Source: DASRDB01 sp035652815 (GTDB lineage: Bacteria; Chloroflexota; Ktedonobacteria; Ktedonobacterales; Ktedonobacteraceae). Taken from it: a stretch of 64,000 bases of DNA. The notes beneath the pieces are model-generated. The model worked only from the letters and a program-made list of their open reading frames with translations. It did no database searches and was not told the DNA's origin. Location: NCBI GenBank assembly GCA_035652815.1, contig DASRDB010000014.1:210798-274797 (forward strand), written 5' to 3'. The position numbers were made by a program, and so were the translations under genes. Of this stretch, positions 42,453 through 51,293 are shown one piece after another (positions within the stretch are counted from its first letter, which is position 1; each line of letters starts with the position of its first letter).

Positions 42453-42737
42453 ATGGATCAATTTACATTATTTACACCTGTACAAATCTTACTGGCCTGG
42501 ATGTTGCTAGGGTTGCTCTTCGCCTGGCTGGTTATTTTTACGATACTGGCAGTTCGCACGCCACCTGCGCATAAACAGCGCTGGGATGATATATCGACTC
42601 CGTCAGGGTCGTTTCCGGTTATGCGATTGTCTTCGATGAATTCCATATCCAGACCGCAACAACCAGGAACACTTGCTCCGGTAGGAGTACATATGAGCGC
42701 GGAGTCCGAGCAGGCGGAAAGTGAAAGTAGGCGTTAA
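42453..42737 (+). CDS. small single-helix membrane protein
   Basis: 94 residues, not recognised. One hydrophobic helix (about 11-34, ILLAWMLLGLLFAWLVIFTI) is followed by a polar, Pro/Ser-rich cytoplasmic tail. ATG with GAGG 9 bp upstream, a clear promoter 90 bp upstream and a strong terminator right after the stop, so it is a well-delimited single-gene transcript. Function unknown. Confidence 0.7.
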   Translation: MDQFTLFTPVQILLAWMLLGLLFAWLVIFTILAVRTPPAHKQRWDDISTPSGSFPVMRLSSMNSISRPQQPGTLAPVGVHMSAESEQAESESRR

Positions 42738-42743
42738 AAATAG

Positions 42744-42792
42744 ACAAAAAGAGAGACCGGTTGATTGCGCAGCAGCCGGTCTCTCTTTTTGT
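42744..42792. terminator. bidirectional intrinsic terminator
   Basis: Perfect 17-bp arms ACAAAAAGAGAGACCGG/CCGGTCTCTCTTTTTGT around a 15-base loop. With an A-run on one side and a U-run on the other, it works for both the plus-strand gene ending at 42737 and the minus-strand gene ending at 42792. Confidence 0.92.
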
Positions 42793-43568
42793 CAGGTATT
42801 GTTTTGCGGGACGAAGGTTCCGTTCTCGTTCAAGAACACGAAACGGCTGCCTTGAACAACGACGATCATATCCACTTTGCCATCCCCGTTTACATCCTGA
42901 AACTGCAGGGTGACAGGAGTGAGGTCCTGGTTAGGGCCAATCAAGATCGGGCCGGTGTAGATACGAGACTTCGCAGCGTTTCCACCCGGAATTTCAATAA
43001 TCATTATGTGGCGGTTCAGATTGATGGCAATAAAATGGCTGGGATTGGCGGGCGAATCGTTATGCCCAACTACGTAATCCGTCTGAAAGGTGCGAGGACG
43101 CCCATAGCGCATGTCATCTTGCGTCACCTGCCACCAGTTGCCTACCGCGTTTACAACGAACCAGCCCAGGATCATAATAAAAATGCCCAACCCTACAAAG
43201 ACTAACCAGTGGAAGCGCGGCCTCCTGTTGAGAGTGAGAAGGCCACTGGTACGCCGGACATCCTCCTCCTCGTCCCCATAGGTGGGACGCCCGCGATTTC
43301 CCTGCACAGCAGGAATACCGGTTTGGGTTGCAGTGCGGCGAGGGGGAATAGTGGTACGCATAGCTCCTGTTCCCTGCGCATCGGCATGACGGCGACCTGA
43401 CTCTGAACGGACATCAGGGAGGGACTGGTAACGACGCGCGCTCGTTGGCATGCGGGGAGGCGCAACGCCGTCATCGTACTCTACCTCGTCAAGCATCACA
43501 TCATCTGTGCGACGCTCGCTGTGGTCAGGCGCGCGCCTGACCTTTTGTGAAACGCGAGTGTTTTCCAT
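42792..43568 (-). CDS. single-pass membrane protein with Arg-rich cytoplasmic half
   Basis: 258 residues, family not recognised. Residues 1-115 are polar and Arg rich, probably disordered and cytoplasmic. One transmembrane helix lies at about 121-143 (HWLVFVGLGIFIMILGWFVV). The external 110 residues contain an FG-GAP/VCBS-like calcium loop DVNGDGKVDMIVV near the end, suggesting a small beta domain. The ATG lacks a strong ribosome site (GAAGAAG about 13 bp upstream). Shares the bidirectional terminator with the converging small gene. Confidence 0.72.
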   Translation of the reverse strand: MENTRVSQKVRRAPDHSERRTDDVMLDEVEYDDGVAPPRMPTSARRYQSLPDVRSESGRRHADAQGTGAMRTTIPPRRTATQTGIPAVQGNRGRPTYGDEEEDVRRTSGLLTLNRRPRFHWLVFVGLGIFIMILGWFVVNAVGNWWQVTQDDMRYGRPRTFQTDYVVGHNDSPANPSHFIAINLNRHIMIIEIPGGNAAKSRIYTGPILIGPNQDLTPVTLQFQDVNGDGKVDMIVVVQGSRFVFLNENGTFVPQNNT

Positions 43569-43700
43569 AAATTCACCAACTTCTTCCGGGTACTATACTG
43601 AGCGCGAATTACAACCCGTTTTAGATATTTTGTTCTAGTATAATCAGAATTAGAACAAATGTCAATGTTTTTTTATAACAAGGTTTCCACCAACTATTGG

Positions 43701-43778
43701 GTGCCAGGGCGACCGCCAGGGTCGCCCCTACGAGAACATATGGTAGGGGCGACCCTGGCGGTCGCCCTGGCTGTGGCA
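43701..43778. repeat. long GC-rich palindrome (GGGCGACC family)
   Basis: Perfect 28-bp arms beginning CCAGGGCGACCGCCAGGGTC (43704-43731 and 43743-43770) with an 11-bp loop, flanked by GTG/CAC pairs. Each arm is itself internally palindromic (GGGCGACC...GGTCGCCC). Confidence 0.93.
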
Positions 43779-43867
43779 CCCGAGAGTTGATGGAACCTAT
43801 ATCGAGAGATACACATCACGTTTTGCAGAGAGAATTCCCGAAGACACCTGTCAACAGCAAGTGTTCC

Positions 43868-43940
43868 CGAAAGACACCCGCAAGGGGATGTCTCCACAGC
43901 GAAAACACTGGTAGAGACATCCCCTTGCGGGTGTCTTTCG
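43868..43940. repeat. long palindrome, family C
   Basis: Perfect 27-bp arms beginning CGAAAGACACCCGCAAGGGG, 19-bp loop. The core is shared with 20623 (ACCCGCA.GGGGATG) and with the small palindrome at 11682. Confidence 0.93.
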
Positions 43941-44150
43941 TGCCCCCAGGTCTCATGCCCTCGAGTCTCGTGCCCCCAGGTCTTATGTCCTCAGGTCAAT
44001 TGCTAAAAATTGATGCGCACCCCTATAAGTGAGAGATATCAGCACTTTTGTTCTACAATTGCGCTCAGCTCAAAAAGATGCCTATACTTCTCTCTAGAAA
44101 ACCACAACGCTCGTGAAAATGCGAACTATCGCGAATAGGAGAAAAGAGCT

Positions 44151-45398
44151 ATGTTAAGAGCAATTACTCATGGGACAGTTATTGACGGACGGGGCGGCGA
44201 ACCACGAACAGGCATGACAATTCTGCTTGATGGAGAGTATATTTCGGCGCTTGGCAAAGATGGGCGAATCAGCATTCCACGTGAGACCGAGGTGATTGAC
44301 GCGGCAGGTCGCTTTATTTTGCCCGGTTTGATCGATTGTCACGTACACTTTTTGATGGAATATCCAGATATTATGCGGGCGCTGATAACGCAGCCCTCGC
44401 TGCGCCTGCTACAGGCCATTCCCCGCCTGAAAAAGACGCTTGAAGCGGGGGTAACAACAGTACGCGACGCGGGCGGCACGCCAGCCGGGGTAAAAATAGC
44501 GGTAGAAAGAGGCATCATTGAAGGACCGCGCATGCAGGTTGCTGTTTCCATCCTCTCGCAAACAGGCGGACATGGCGATGGCTACTTTCCTTGCTGCGTT
44601 GACATCGGCTTTTTTGGCATTCAACTGACCGATGTGCCGCGAGCAGTCGTTGATGGCATCGAAGAGGTGCGCAGGACTACACGCGAGATTTTGCGCGCCG
44701 GAGCAGATTGGATCAAACTGGCGACAAGTGGCGGCGTGCTTTCAGCATCCGACTCGCCGCGCTCCTCGCAACTGACGATCGAAGAAATTGCCACTGCCGT
44801 GTATGAAGCGGCGGCGCAGGATAAACGCTGTATGGCTCATGCTCAGGGAACGCAAGGCATCAAGAATGCGCTGATCGCAGGTGTGGCCTCTATCGAGCAT
44901 GGTGTATACCTGACGGAAGAGTTGATCCACCTGATGCTTGAGCGCGAAGCCTATCTTGTGCCAACGCTTGTCGCCCCGCTTGCTGTAGTCGAATTTGCCA
45001 GAGAACATCCTGATATTCTTCCGCCTGTGATGGCCGAGAAGGCGCTATCCGTTGTCGATTCGCACCAGCGCAGTTTCCGCATGGCCGTCGAGGCAGGCGT
45101 CAAGATCGCAATGGGAACCGATTCAGGCGTCGGACGGCATGGCGAAAACGGGCGCGAATTGCAACTGATGGTCGAAAACGGTATGTCCCCGATGCAGGCA
45201 ATCGTCGCCAGCACATCAAGCGCCGCGAAGCTGCTCTATCTGGATGACCGTCTTGGAACGCTAGAAGAAGGCAAGCTGGCGGATGTCATCCTCGTAGAAG
45301 GCAATGTGCTGGAGAATATTGGCCTGCTGGCCGACCCTGCCAATGTAAAGCTAGTTCTCAAAGGGGGCAATGTGGTAAAAAATATCCTCGATAGTTAA
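44151..45398 (+). CDS. metal-dependent amidohydrolase (imidazolonepropionase/prolidase-like)
   Basis: Amidohydrolase superfamily TIM barrel with two metals, 415 residues, cytosolic. Metal ligands: His64 and His66 (GLIDCHVHF), Lys in ADWIKLATSGG (about 191), His in CMAHAQG, His in ASIEHGVY, Asp in MGTDSGVGRHGE. The N- and C-terminal beta sandwich (GTVIDGRGGEP; LADVILVEGNVLE) is present. The subgroup includes Xaa-Pro dipeptidases, ochratoxinase-like and carboxypeptidase-like enzymes; the substrate cannot be set. ATG with AGGAG 9 bp upstream. Monocistronic. Confidence 0.92.
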   Translation: MLRAITHGTVIDGRGGEPRTGMTILLDGEYISALGKDGRISIPRETEVIDAAGRFILPGLIDCHVHFLMEYPDIMRALITQPSLRLLQAIPRLKKTLEAGVTTVRDAGGTPAGVKIAVERGIIEGPRMQVAVSILSQTGGHGDGYFPCCVDIGFFGIQLTDVPRAVVDGIEEVRRTTREILRAGADWIKLATSGGVLSASDSPRSSQLTIEEIATAVYEAAAQDKRCMAHAQGTQGIKNALIAGVASIEHGVYLTEELIHLMLEREAYLVPTLVAPLAVVEFAREHPDILPPVMAEKALSVVDSHQRSFRMAVEAGVKIAMGTDSGVGRHGENGRELQLMVENGMSPMQAIVASTSSAAKLLYLDDRLGTLEEGKLADVILVEGNVLENIGLLADPANVKLVLKGGNVVKNILDS

Positions 45399-45444
45399 GG
45401 TAAGGGTAATGAAGTTTTATAAAGAGCGAGGGAATGTCCAGGCC

Positions 45445-45530
45445 TGTCATCCTGAGCGCCGCGAAGGATCTGCGTGCCGAACCAGATCATGGGCCGCGAC
45501 CGCAGATCCTTCGCGGCGCTCAGGATGACA
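45445..45530. repeat. intergenic palindromic repeat, family A
   Basis: Perfect 30-bp arms (TGTCATCCTGAGCGCCGCGA...) with a GCCGC/GCGGC variant that is compensated on both arms. Between two plus-strand genes. Confidence 0.95.
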
Positions 45531-45623
45531 TGGGGTGAGAATTTCCTGTTATGTTGTCAAAATTCATACCCACCAGAAAACTATATCCCGTTTTTTTACA
45601 TGGAGATGGAGTACCAGCACCAA

Positions 45624-46295
45624 ATGATCAAAGCACTGATCTTCGATTTTGATGGCCTCATTTTAGAGACCGAAATGCCACAATTTCAAGCATGGCAAGA
45701 GGTCTATTCACACTATGGAATAACGTTGACCCTCACGACATGGCTTCCTTTGCTTGGAACCGGGAGATCATCGCAGCCCTTTCATCCCCATGACCATTTA
45801 GAGGCTCAACTGGGACAGGCGCTTGATCGGGAAGAGATTCGTATCCGGCAAAAACAACGCTATGCTGAATTGCTTGAAACACAGGTGCTGCTCCCCGGCG
45901 TTGAAGCACTCGTTGCAGAGGCGAAACAACGACGCCTACAACTGGCAGTCGCGTCAAGCTCATCACGGCAATGGGTGACAGGTCATCTTGCCAGATACGG
46001 ACTCGAAGCACACTTTGACTATATCGCCTGCGGCGATGAAGTGCCACGCACCAAGCCATTTCCAGATGTATATTGCGCTGCCCTGAAAAAACTTGGCATT
46101 TCAGGTCATCAAGCCATCGCGTTCGAAGATTCGCTCAATGGGGTGCAGGCAGCCAAACGAGCAGGGATTTACTGTGTCGCGGTTCCCAACCCTTTAATGC
46201 AACACCTGGTTTATGATCTGGCAGACCTGCAATTTGCTTCGCTTGCAGACGTCTCCTTAGACGATTTGCTTACATCCTTCTCAGATGAATGTTGA
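45624..46295 (+). CDS. HAD-superfamily phosphatase (beta-phosphoglucomutase-like)
   Basis: 223 residues, HAD subfamily IA with a helical cap. Nucleophile Asp8 and acid/base Asp10 (ALIFDFDGLILETE), motif II VASSSS, motif III Lys in PRTKPFPDVY, motif IV AFEDSLNGVQAAKRAG. The double Asp and cap type fit sugar-phosphate phosphatases or phosphoglucomutases. The start is put at ATG 45624, where the conserved fold begins; earlier in-frame ATGs at 45600 and 45606 add eight and six residues, and the ribosome site is not decisive. Cytosolic, monocistronic. Confidence 0.9.
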   Translation: MIKALIFDFDGLILETEMPQFQAWQEVYSHYGITLTLTTWLPLLGTGRSSQPFHPHDHLEAQLGQALDREEIRIRQKQRYAELLETQVLLPGVEALVAEAKQRRLQLAVASSSSRQWVTGHLARYGLEAHFDYIACGDEVPRTKPFPDVYCAALKKLGISGHQAIAFEDSLNGVQAAKRAGIYCVAVPNPLMQHLVYDLADLQFASLADVSLDDLLTSFSDEC

Positions 46296-46319
46296 TAAAA
46301 TAATGGGGAATACTTTCCC

Positions 46320-46352
46320 TCTGTCATCCTGAGGGCCGTGAAGGATGACAGA
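46320..46352. repeat. short family A palindrome
   Basis: TCTGTCATCCT ... AGGATGACAGA, 11-bp arms and an 11-bp centre, preceded by the flank AAAATAATGGGGAATACTTT. Between convergent genes. Confidence 0.85.
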
Positions 46353-46359
46353 CAAGGCA

Positions 46360-47367
46360 TTATAGGATTTGATCGTCGACGGTCATCAATGAGGTACTGT
46401 CCGGCACCTTTGGACGCTTAAGCAAGTTGACCAGCAGAACAGAACAGGCAATCGCTAAAGAGCCTGCTACGCTCTGCCACGTCAGGACCTCGCCGAGCAG
46501 GGTGATGCCGAGTACGACTGCCACTACCGGTTCGAAATAGATATAGACTGCGACCCGCGAGGCATCCAGCTTGCTCAAAGCCATGTTGTAGGCAAAGAAG
46601 GACACAACCGAGCAGATCAGCGCGAGGAAAAGGACAGCAAACCACTGCACAGGACTGAGCGAGAGTACGTCTTGCCAGCGATTCTGGGCGGGATCGAGCA
46701 GGGTAATGATTATCAGACCAATGGCTCCGGCGGACATAGTGCCACCGGTCAAAACTGCTGGCGGCAGGACTCGCAGCCAGCGCTTGCTGAGATGTGTGTA
46801 GAGCGCAAAGCAAAAGGCGTTACACAGCAGGCAGAGCGAGCCAAGCAGAAAGCCGGAGTGCAGCGAGATCGCGACCGGCTGCTGAAAAACGATGAGAATC
46901 ACACCCACAAAGCCGAGCAGCAGAGCCGCGAGGAACGAGGGAACCAGCGTCACCTTTGTAAAAAGAGGTTCTAGCAGGGCGGTAAAAGTCGGGATGAGGC
47001 CAACCACCAGAATCGAGGCGATGCTGGCGCTTGTCTGCTGTACACCGATATACTGCATCCAGAAATAGGTTGAGAAGGCAAGCTGACCGAGCAGAGCCAT
47101 CAAAAGCAGATCGCGTCCTGTAAGCTGCCTGCGAATAATTGCGCGAATAAGAGGTGGCAGGAAAAAGAGTGAGGCCAAACCGAAGCGCAGCGCAGCCAGC
47201 AGCGAGGGGCTGAGCGCAACCTGCGTCGAAGAAACCGGGTGCAGCAGATAACGAGCAGCCACAAATGACCCGCCCCAGTTAATGACCGCGAACCAGATGC
47301 CAGCATAAAGCAGAAAACGCGAACCGGTGGCACTGGTTGCCGCTGGTTGCTCAAGTGTCTTGCTCAT
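46360..47367 (-). CDS. EamA/DMT family transporter
   Basis: Drug/metabolite transporter superfamily permease, 335 residues, ten hydrophobic helices in two EamA repeats (first about 14-150, opening with WFAVINWGGSFVAARYLL; second about 165-305, with YFEPVVAVVLGITLLGEVLTW). Probably exports amino acids or other small metabolites. ATG 47367 is chosen, since the longer form adds 12 residues without family similarity; the ribosome site is weak in either case. Monocistronic, divergent from the PLDc_N gene. Confidence 0.9.
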   Translation of the reverse strand: MSKTLEQPAATSATGSRFLLYAGIWFAVINWGGSFVAARYLLHPVSSTQVALSPSLLAALRFGLASLFFLPPLIRAIIRRQLTGRDLLLMALLGQLAFSTYFWMQYIGVQQTSASIASILVVGLIPTFTALLEPLFTKVTLVPSFLAALLLGFVGVILIVFQQPVAISLHSGFLLGSLCLLCNAFCFALYTHLSKRWLRVLPPAVLTGGTMSAGAIGLIIITLLDPAQNRWQDVLSLSPVQWFAVLFLALICSVVSFFAYNMALSKLDASRVAVYIYFEPVVAVVLGITLLGEVLTWQSVAGSLAIACSVLLVNLLKRPKVPDSTSLMTVDDQIL

Positions 47368-47584
47368 AAAACAAGTATATTTGCCATAACTGGAATAAAG
47401 CAAGGGACAAATTGCTCAAATATGGGGCTGTCAATTTGGACATGTCGTTCGGGAAAGGGTTTGCAACCCACCAGCATCTTCCACGTATATATTCCGGGAG
47501 CAGAAAAAATACACTATATATTGGCTCCCCTCAACAGCAGAGAAAAAATAGAGTACATGTTAGTAGAAAAATGGAGATAAAGAC

Positions 47585-47836
47585 ATGTCAGGCAACCGAG
47601 GTTGTTTATTCAATACGTTGATGTTTCTGATAATCGTGTTTGTGCCGGTTTTGGGGCATATCATTGCTACCATCATGGTCTTCGAGGATGAACACTCGCC
47701 GGTCGGCACAGTGATGTGGCTGGCGCTCATCTGGCTGGTGCCGTTCCTGGGCAACTTCCTGTACTTGCTGTTTGGCCAGCGCCGCCGCCGCGTGATGTTT
47801 GGCCAGCCTTACTACCAGTACCAGCAGTATCGTTAA
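47585..47836 (+). CDS. small PLDc_N-domain membrane protein
   Basis: 83 residues, two transmembrane helices (about 9-32 and 41-63) in the pattern of the phospholipase-D nuclease N-terminal (PLDc_N) domain, with the LIWLVPFLGNFLYLLFG signature, then a basic tail RQRRRRVMFGQ-like and Tyr/Gln-rich end. Usually a stand-alone membrane protein of unknown role. ATG with GGAG 8 bp upstream. Confidence 0.82.
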   Translation: MSGNRGCLFNTLMFLIIVFVPVLGHIIATIMVFEDEHSPVGTVMWLALIWLVPFLGNFLYLLFGQRRRRVMFGQPYYQYQQYR

Positions 47837-47882
47837 ACCGCTACGAATGATGACCTTTGCTGAAATAGCGGGGGATTCTCAC

Positions 47883-47972
47883 CATGTCATCCTGAGCGCA
47901 GCGAAGGATCTCTCGCACCGACGCGTAAATCGTCGGGGGACGGAGATCCTTCGCTGCGCTCAGGATGACATG
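47883..47972. repeat. intergenic palindromic repeat, family A
   Basis: Perfect 30-bp arms (CATGTCATCCTGAGCGCAGC...), with the right flank CCTGGATAGACCCTCTATTT conserved. Between convergent genes. Confidence 0.95.
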
Positions 47973-47994
47973 CCTGGATAGACCCTCTATTTAG

Positions 47995-48408
47995 CTATGT
48001 TACAGGCCAGAAATATGGCAAATCCGGCGGGACGTTCCAATGAAACTGGCTGTAGTAGTGGTAATCTTTGCGCAGCAGGTTCGATTTGTGCGAATCGTGC
48101 AGGCGCGGGTCGCCCAGCCACCAGGGAAAGCGCAGTTCATCGCGAGAGATTTCGTAGAGACACATGTTGTTGCGAAAGCCGCGCCTTACCCATTCTGAAA
48201 TCATGGTATTGACGTAGAGTTTCAAGGCCATTTCGTAGCCGCGCCACATCTTGACGGCTGGATGGTTAATCCAGGCTCCCTTGTAATCGGGAGGCTTCGC
48301 CAGGATGTTGAGAATCTGGTAGCCCTCTACACGCTGCTTGCCCAGGCGACGATAGTCCAGGATGGTAGCGACATCTTCAAAAGCCGGGTAGGGTAAAAAC
48401 GTTTGCAT
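47995..48408 (-). CDS. MSMEG_6728-like / pyrimidine-dimer glycosylase-fold protein
   Basis: 137 residues. The opening MQTFLPYPAFEDVATILDYR+RLGKQRVE, then HPAVKMWRGYE, is characteristic of the MSMEG_6728 family, which belongs to the T4 endonuclease V (Pyr_excise) fold. A DNA-repair role is inferred from the fold only; members have not, to my knowledge, been characterised in detail. No signal peptide. AGGA precedes the ATG. It lies 20 bp downstream of a sedolisin gene on the same strand, so it may be co-transcribed. Confidence 0.8.
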   Translation of the reverse strand: MQTFLPYPAFEDVATILDYRRLGKQRVEGYQILNILAKPPDYKGAWINHPAVKMWRGYEMALKLYVNTMISEWVRRGFRNNMCLYEISRDELRFPWWLGDPRLHDSHKSNLLRKDYHYYSQFHWNVPPDLPYFWPVT

Positions 48409-48429
48409 AAGGGTTTTCCTACCCGCAAG

Positions 48430-49794
48430 CTAGGCGCTCAGCGCCCTGATGAGGTCGGGCAACAAGTTCTGCGCGTTGGGCGAACCGAGGCCGGTGACGG
48501 GGTCCCATCCCTGTACAGCAGGATAACCCGGCACAGTAGTTCCATTCACATCCTGGGTATTGTTGCCGACTGTGACGTCATGAAAGTCCTGGGCATACGT
48601 GCTTGACTTAAACAGTTTATACAGGCCCGGATTGATATAGCCGAGGGGATGCCCGGCCATCTGATTACCAATGGCGGCAATAGCTGCCCACAGCGGAGCC
48701 GCCGCGCTGGTTCCCCCGATGGACTGCCACTGGCCCTGGAAGTAGACGGCCATCGCGGTAGAGGGATCGGCATCGGCTGAGACATCGGGCACGCCACGCC
48801 GGTGATTCAACTGGCTCTGTACTGAGGCGGGGAGCGCCTGCTGGAACGCAGGCGTCGAGAAAAACGAACTGAAGCCGCCGCCACTGTGATCCCAGGCCGT
48901 TTCGGTGAATGTGCCGCTCAAATCGTTCCGCCTCAAACTGGTGCCGCCAACGCTCGTCACCCAGGGTTCATCTGTCGGAAAACTGGTGGTTGGCGTGGTC
49001 GAAAGTTTGGTCGCCTGCAAATCGGTGTAGTCGGTACTGCCGTTATCGCCGGAGGAGCCAAAGAAGGTGATGCCCTGCTGCGTGGTGGCCTGTTTAAAGA
49101 AGGCATCCCACTTCTGTATTTCCTGCTGCCCGGCGGCGTCTTTCAATGTCACCTCGGACGCACCCCAGCTCTGCGAAATGATGTTGCCGAGGTGATGACT
49201 GATGGCATATTGTTCCAGTTGGAGAAATTGGGGCAGGCCAATCGTGCCTTCGGTCTCAGAAACGGGGCTGGTCAGCACGACGATATTCGCGCCGGGAGCA
49301 AGGGCGTGGATGATCTGCACATCCAGTTCCGTTTCACCGGCCCAGCCAACCATATCGTTATTGGTCGGATCGAACTTCACTGTGCCAATAGGTGAAAGTT
49401 GCTGAATAGTAATGGGAGGCAGGCCAAACTGGCGATCAAAGACATCAATATCCGCCTGCAAGGTTGGACTGCCGAAAGAGACGATATCGACAACCGTCTG
49501 CCCTTTGCCGGTAAAGCCGCGCTGCATCAGCGACTCAACGCCATAGGCGACGCGCATCGAGCGAGGTGTTTGACAGTCCAGGGTATTGCCAACCACAGCA
49601 GGGCAGGTGAGTGGCGATGTATCTGTGATTGGCGAGGAAGCTGGCGTCGGTGTAAAAACCGGCGCAGTGGTTCTCGTTGCTCTGGCAGTGGGCGCGTCTG
49701 TAGGGGTAGCCGAACCTGGAAGGCCGAGGGTGCCGCAAGCGGCGACCAGGACAGCGAGCAGAGCTACCGCCAAAAATTGTCGAGCATAACGCAT
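48430..49794 (-). CDS. sedolisin (S53) lipoprotein peptidase
   Basis: Serine-carboxyl peptidase, 454 residues, exported. The signal peptide ends in a lipobox VAAC with Cys20, so a lipoprotein on the outer membrane face; a Thr/Pro-rich linker follows (25-62). Catalytic Glu154 and Asp158 (GETELDVQ), oxyanion Asp250 (SSGDNG) and Ser363 (GGTSAAAPLWA) are all present, as is the C-terminal calcium region GWDPVTGLGSPN. The usual N-terminal pro-kumamolisin domain (about 150-200 residues) is missing. Sedolisins act at low pH. Tandem with the next gene, to which it is closely similar. Confidence 0.93.
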   Translation of the reverse strand: MRYARQFLAVALLAVLVAACGTLGLPGSATPTDAPTARATRTTAPVFTPTPASSPITDTSPLTCPAVVGNTLDCQTPRSMRVAYGVESLMQRGFTGKGQTVVDIVSFGSPTLQADIDVFDRQFGLPPITIQQLSPIGTVKFDPTNNDMVGWAGETELDVQIIHALAPGANIVVLTSPVSETEGTIGLPQFLQLEQYAISHHLGNIISQSWGASEVTLKDAAGQQEIQKWDAFFKQATTQQGITFFGSSGDNGSTDYTDLQATKLSTTPTTSFPTDEPWVTSVGGTSLRRNDLSGTFTETAWDHSGGGFSSFFSTPAFQQALPASVQSQLNHRRGVPDVSADADPSTAMAVYFQGQWQSIGGTSAAAPLWAAIAAIGNQMAGHPLGYINPGLYKLFKSSTYAQDFHDVTVGNNTQDVNGTTVPGYPAVQGWDPVTGLGSPNAQNLLPDLIRALSA

Positions 49795-49817
49795 AGAATT
49801 GTATCGCTCCTTACTTT

Positions 49818-51149
49818 TCAGGACAGGGCCGCGATGAGATCGGGCAGCAGTTTTTCTGCGTTCGGCGAGCCGAGGCCGGTCACGGGGTCCCAGCCTGTAA
49901 CTGCGGAATAGCCCTGCACAAGCACGCCATTCACGGTGTTACTATTATTACCAACGACGATATCATGAAAATCCTGGGCATAGTGAGCGGACTGCGCCAC
50001 TTTATAGAGGCCAGGATTGATGTAGCCAAGCGCATGCCCGGCCATTTGATCGGCAATCGCCATGATCGCGGCCCACAGCGGTGTAGCGGCGCTGGTGCCG
50101 CCGATGGGCAGCCATTGTCCCGCGAAATAGTTCGCCATCGCGGTAGATGGGTTGGCGTCACCAGAAACGTCTGGCACGCCGCGCCGGTGGTTCAACTGGC
50201 TTTGTACAGCAGCAGGCAAGGACTGCTGGAAGGAAGGCGTCGGAAAAAACTGGCTGAAACCGCCGCCACTACCACTCCATGCCGTCTCCTGGAACATCGT
50301 TGCATTGCGGATCAGCGTTGTTCCCCCGACTCCCATGACATAGGGATCATCGGCGGGGAAATCGGTGGTGGGAGTAGTTGAAAGCTTCGTGGCCTGCAAA
50401 TCGGCGTAGTCAGTCGCGCCATTGTCGCCAGAGCCGGAGAAAAAAGTGATACCCTGCTGCGTGGTCGCCTGTTTAAAGAAGGCGTCCCATTTCTGTATTT
50501 CCTGCTGCCCTGCGGCATCCTTGAGCGTAATTTCAGAGGCCGCCCAGCTTTGAGAGACGATGTTGCCAAGATGATGATCGACGGCATATTGCTCGAGTTG
50601 GAGAAATTGGGGCAGGCCAATCGTGCCTTCGGTCTCAGAGACAGGGCTGGTCAGCACGACGATATTCGCGCCGGGAGCGATGGCATGCACCATTTCAACA
50701 TCAAGCGTCGTTTCCTCGGCCCAGCCCACCATATCTTTATTGTTTGAGTCAAATTTGACGGTGCCAAGCGGAGCCAACACCTGCACGCTGATCTGCGGCA
50801 GGTCGAATTGCGCATCAAAGGCGTTCAGGTCTTGCTGCAAAAGCGGGCTGCCGAACGAGTCGATAATCACCACCGTCTGCCCCTTGCCGGTAAACCCACG
50901 CTGCACCAGTGATTCGACCCCGTAAGCCAGGCGCATCGAATGAGGTGTCTGGCAATCGCGCACGCTGTTGAGCTCCGCCGGACAGGTGAGCGGCGAAGGG
51001 TCGCTTTGCATTGTTGAGGTAGGCGCAGGTTTGCGCGTCGGCGATGGGGTTGACGTAGTCCCGCCCGTACCGCTTCCGGTGGATGTGCTACAGGCCGCGA
51101 GAAAAAGGCAGAGCAAGAACGGCAAGAGCAGGCCGCGAACTCTCAACAT
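49818..51149 (-). CDS. sedolisin (S53) lipoprotein peptidase, paralogue
   Basis: 443 residues. Lipobox LAAC with Cys20, Ser/Thr/Pro-rich linker, then the S53 domain with WAEETTLDVEMVH (Glu/Asp pair), GSGDNGATDY and GGTSAATPLWA as the catalytic Ser. It is nearly collinear with the downstream copy and shares long identical stretches (for example TSPVSETEGTIGLPQFLQLE), so the duplication is fairly recent. It too lacks a pro-domain. ATG 51149 is chosen so that the signal peptide starts MLRVRG; the alternative 12 codons upstream adds polar residues before it. The thioester protein gene is divergent, 144 bp away. Confidence 0.93.
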   Translation of the reverse strand: MLRVRGLLLPFLLCLFLAACSTSTGSGTGGTTSTPSPTRKPAPTSTMQSDPSPLTCPAELNSVRDCQTPHSMRLAYGVESLVQRGFTGKGQTVVIIDSFGSPLLQQDLNAFDAQFDLPQISVQVLAPLGTVKFDSNNKDMVGWAEETTLDVEMVHAIAPGANIVVLTSPVSETEGTIGLPQFLQLEQYAVDHHLGNIVSQSWAASEITLKDAAGQQEIQKWDAFFKQATTQQGITFFSGSGDNGATDYADLQATKLSTTPTTDFPADDPYVMGVGGTTLIRNATMFQETAWSGSGGGFSQFFPTPSFQQSLPAAVQSQLNHRRGVPDVSGDANPSTAMANYFAGQWLPIGGTSAATPLWAAIMAIADQMAGHALGYINPGLYKVAQSAHYAQDFHDIVVGNNSNTVNGVLVQGYSAVTGWDPVTGLGSPNAEKLLPDLIAALS

Positions 51150-51293
51150 GATGTTTTCTTTCTTCACAAGACATACATGAAACAACAGAAACGTTCCATT
51201 TTATTGTACCAGATACTCTTGTGATTTTCGCACTGTTGATGTAAGGTAGTCCAAACATACAGATGCTACGCAAAGAAAATTGAGGTCAAAGCG

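Larger units (their letters stand above)
43569..44150. other. 580-bp spacer with two long palindromes
   Basis: No gene found. It contains the palindromes at 43701-43778 and 43868-43940, and a short direct repeat (CCCCCAGGTCTYATGCCCTC type, about 43945-43995). Confidence 0.6.

Noticed and set aside
3826..47972. Could the many similar palindromes be CRISPR repeats?
   Set aside because: Copies are kilobases apart, palindromic with long arms, and not separated by regular spacers; no cas genes are present.
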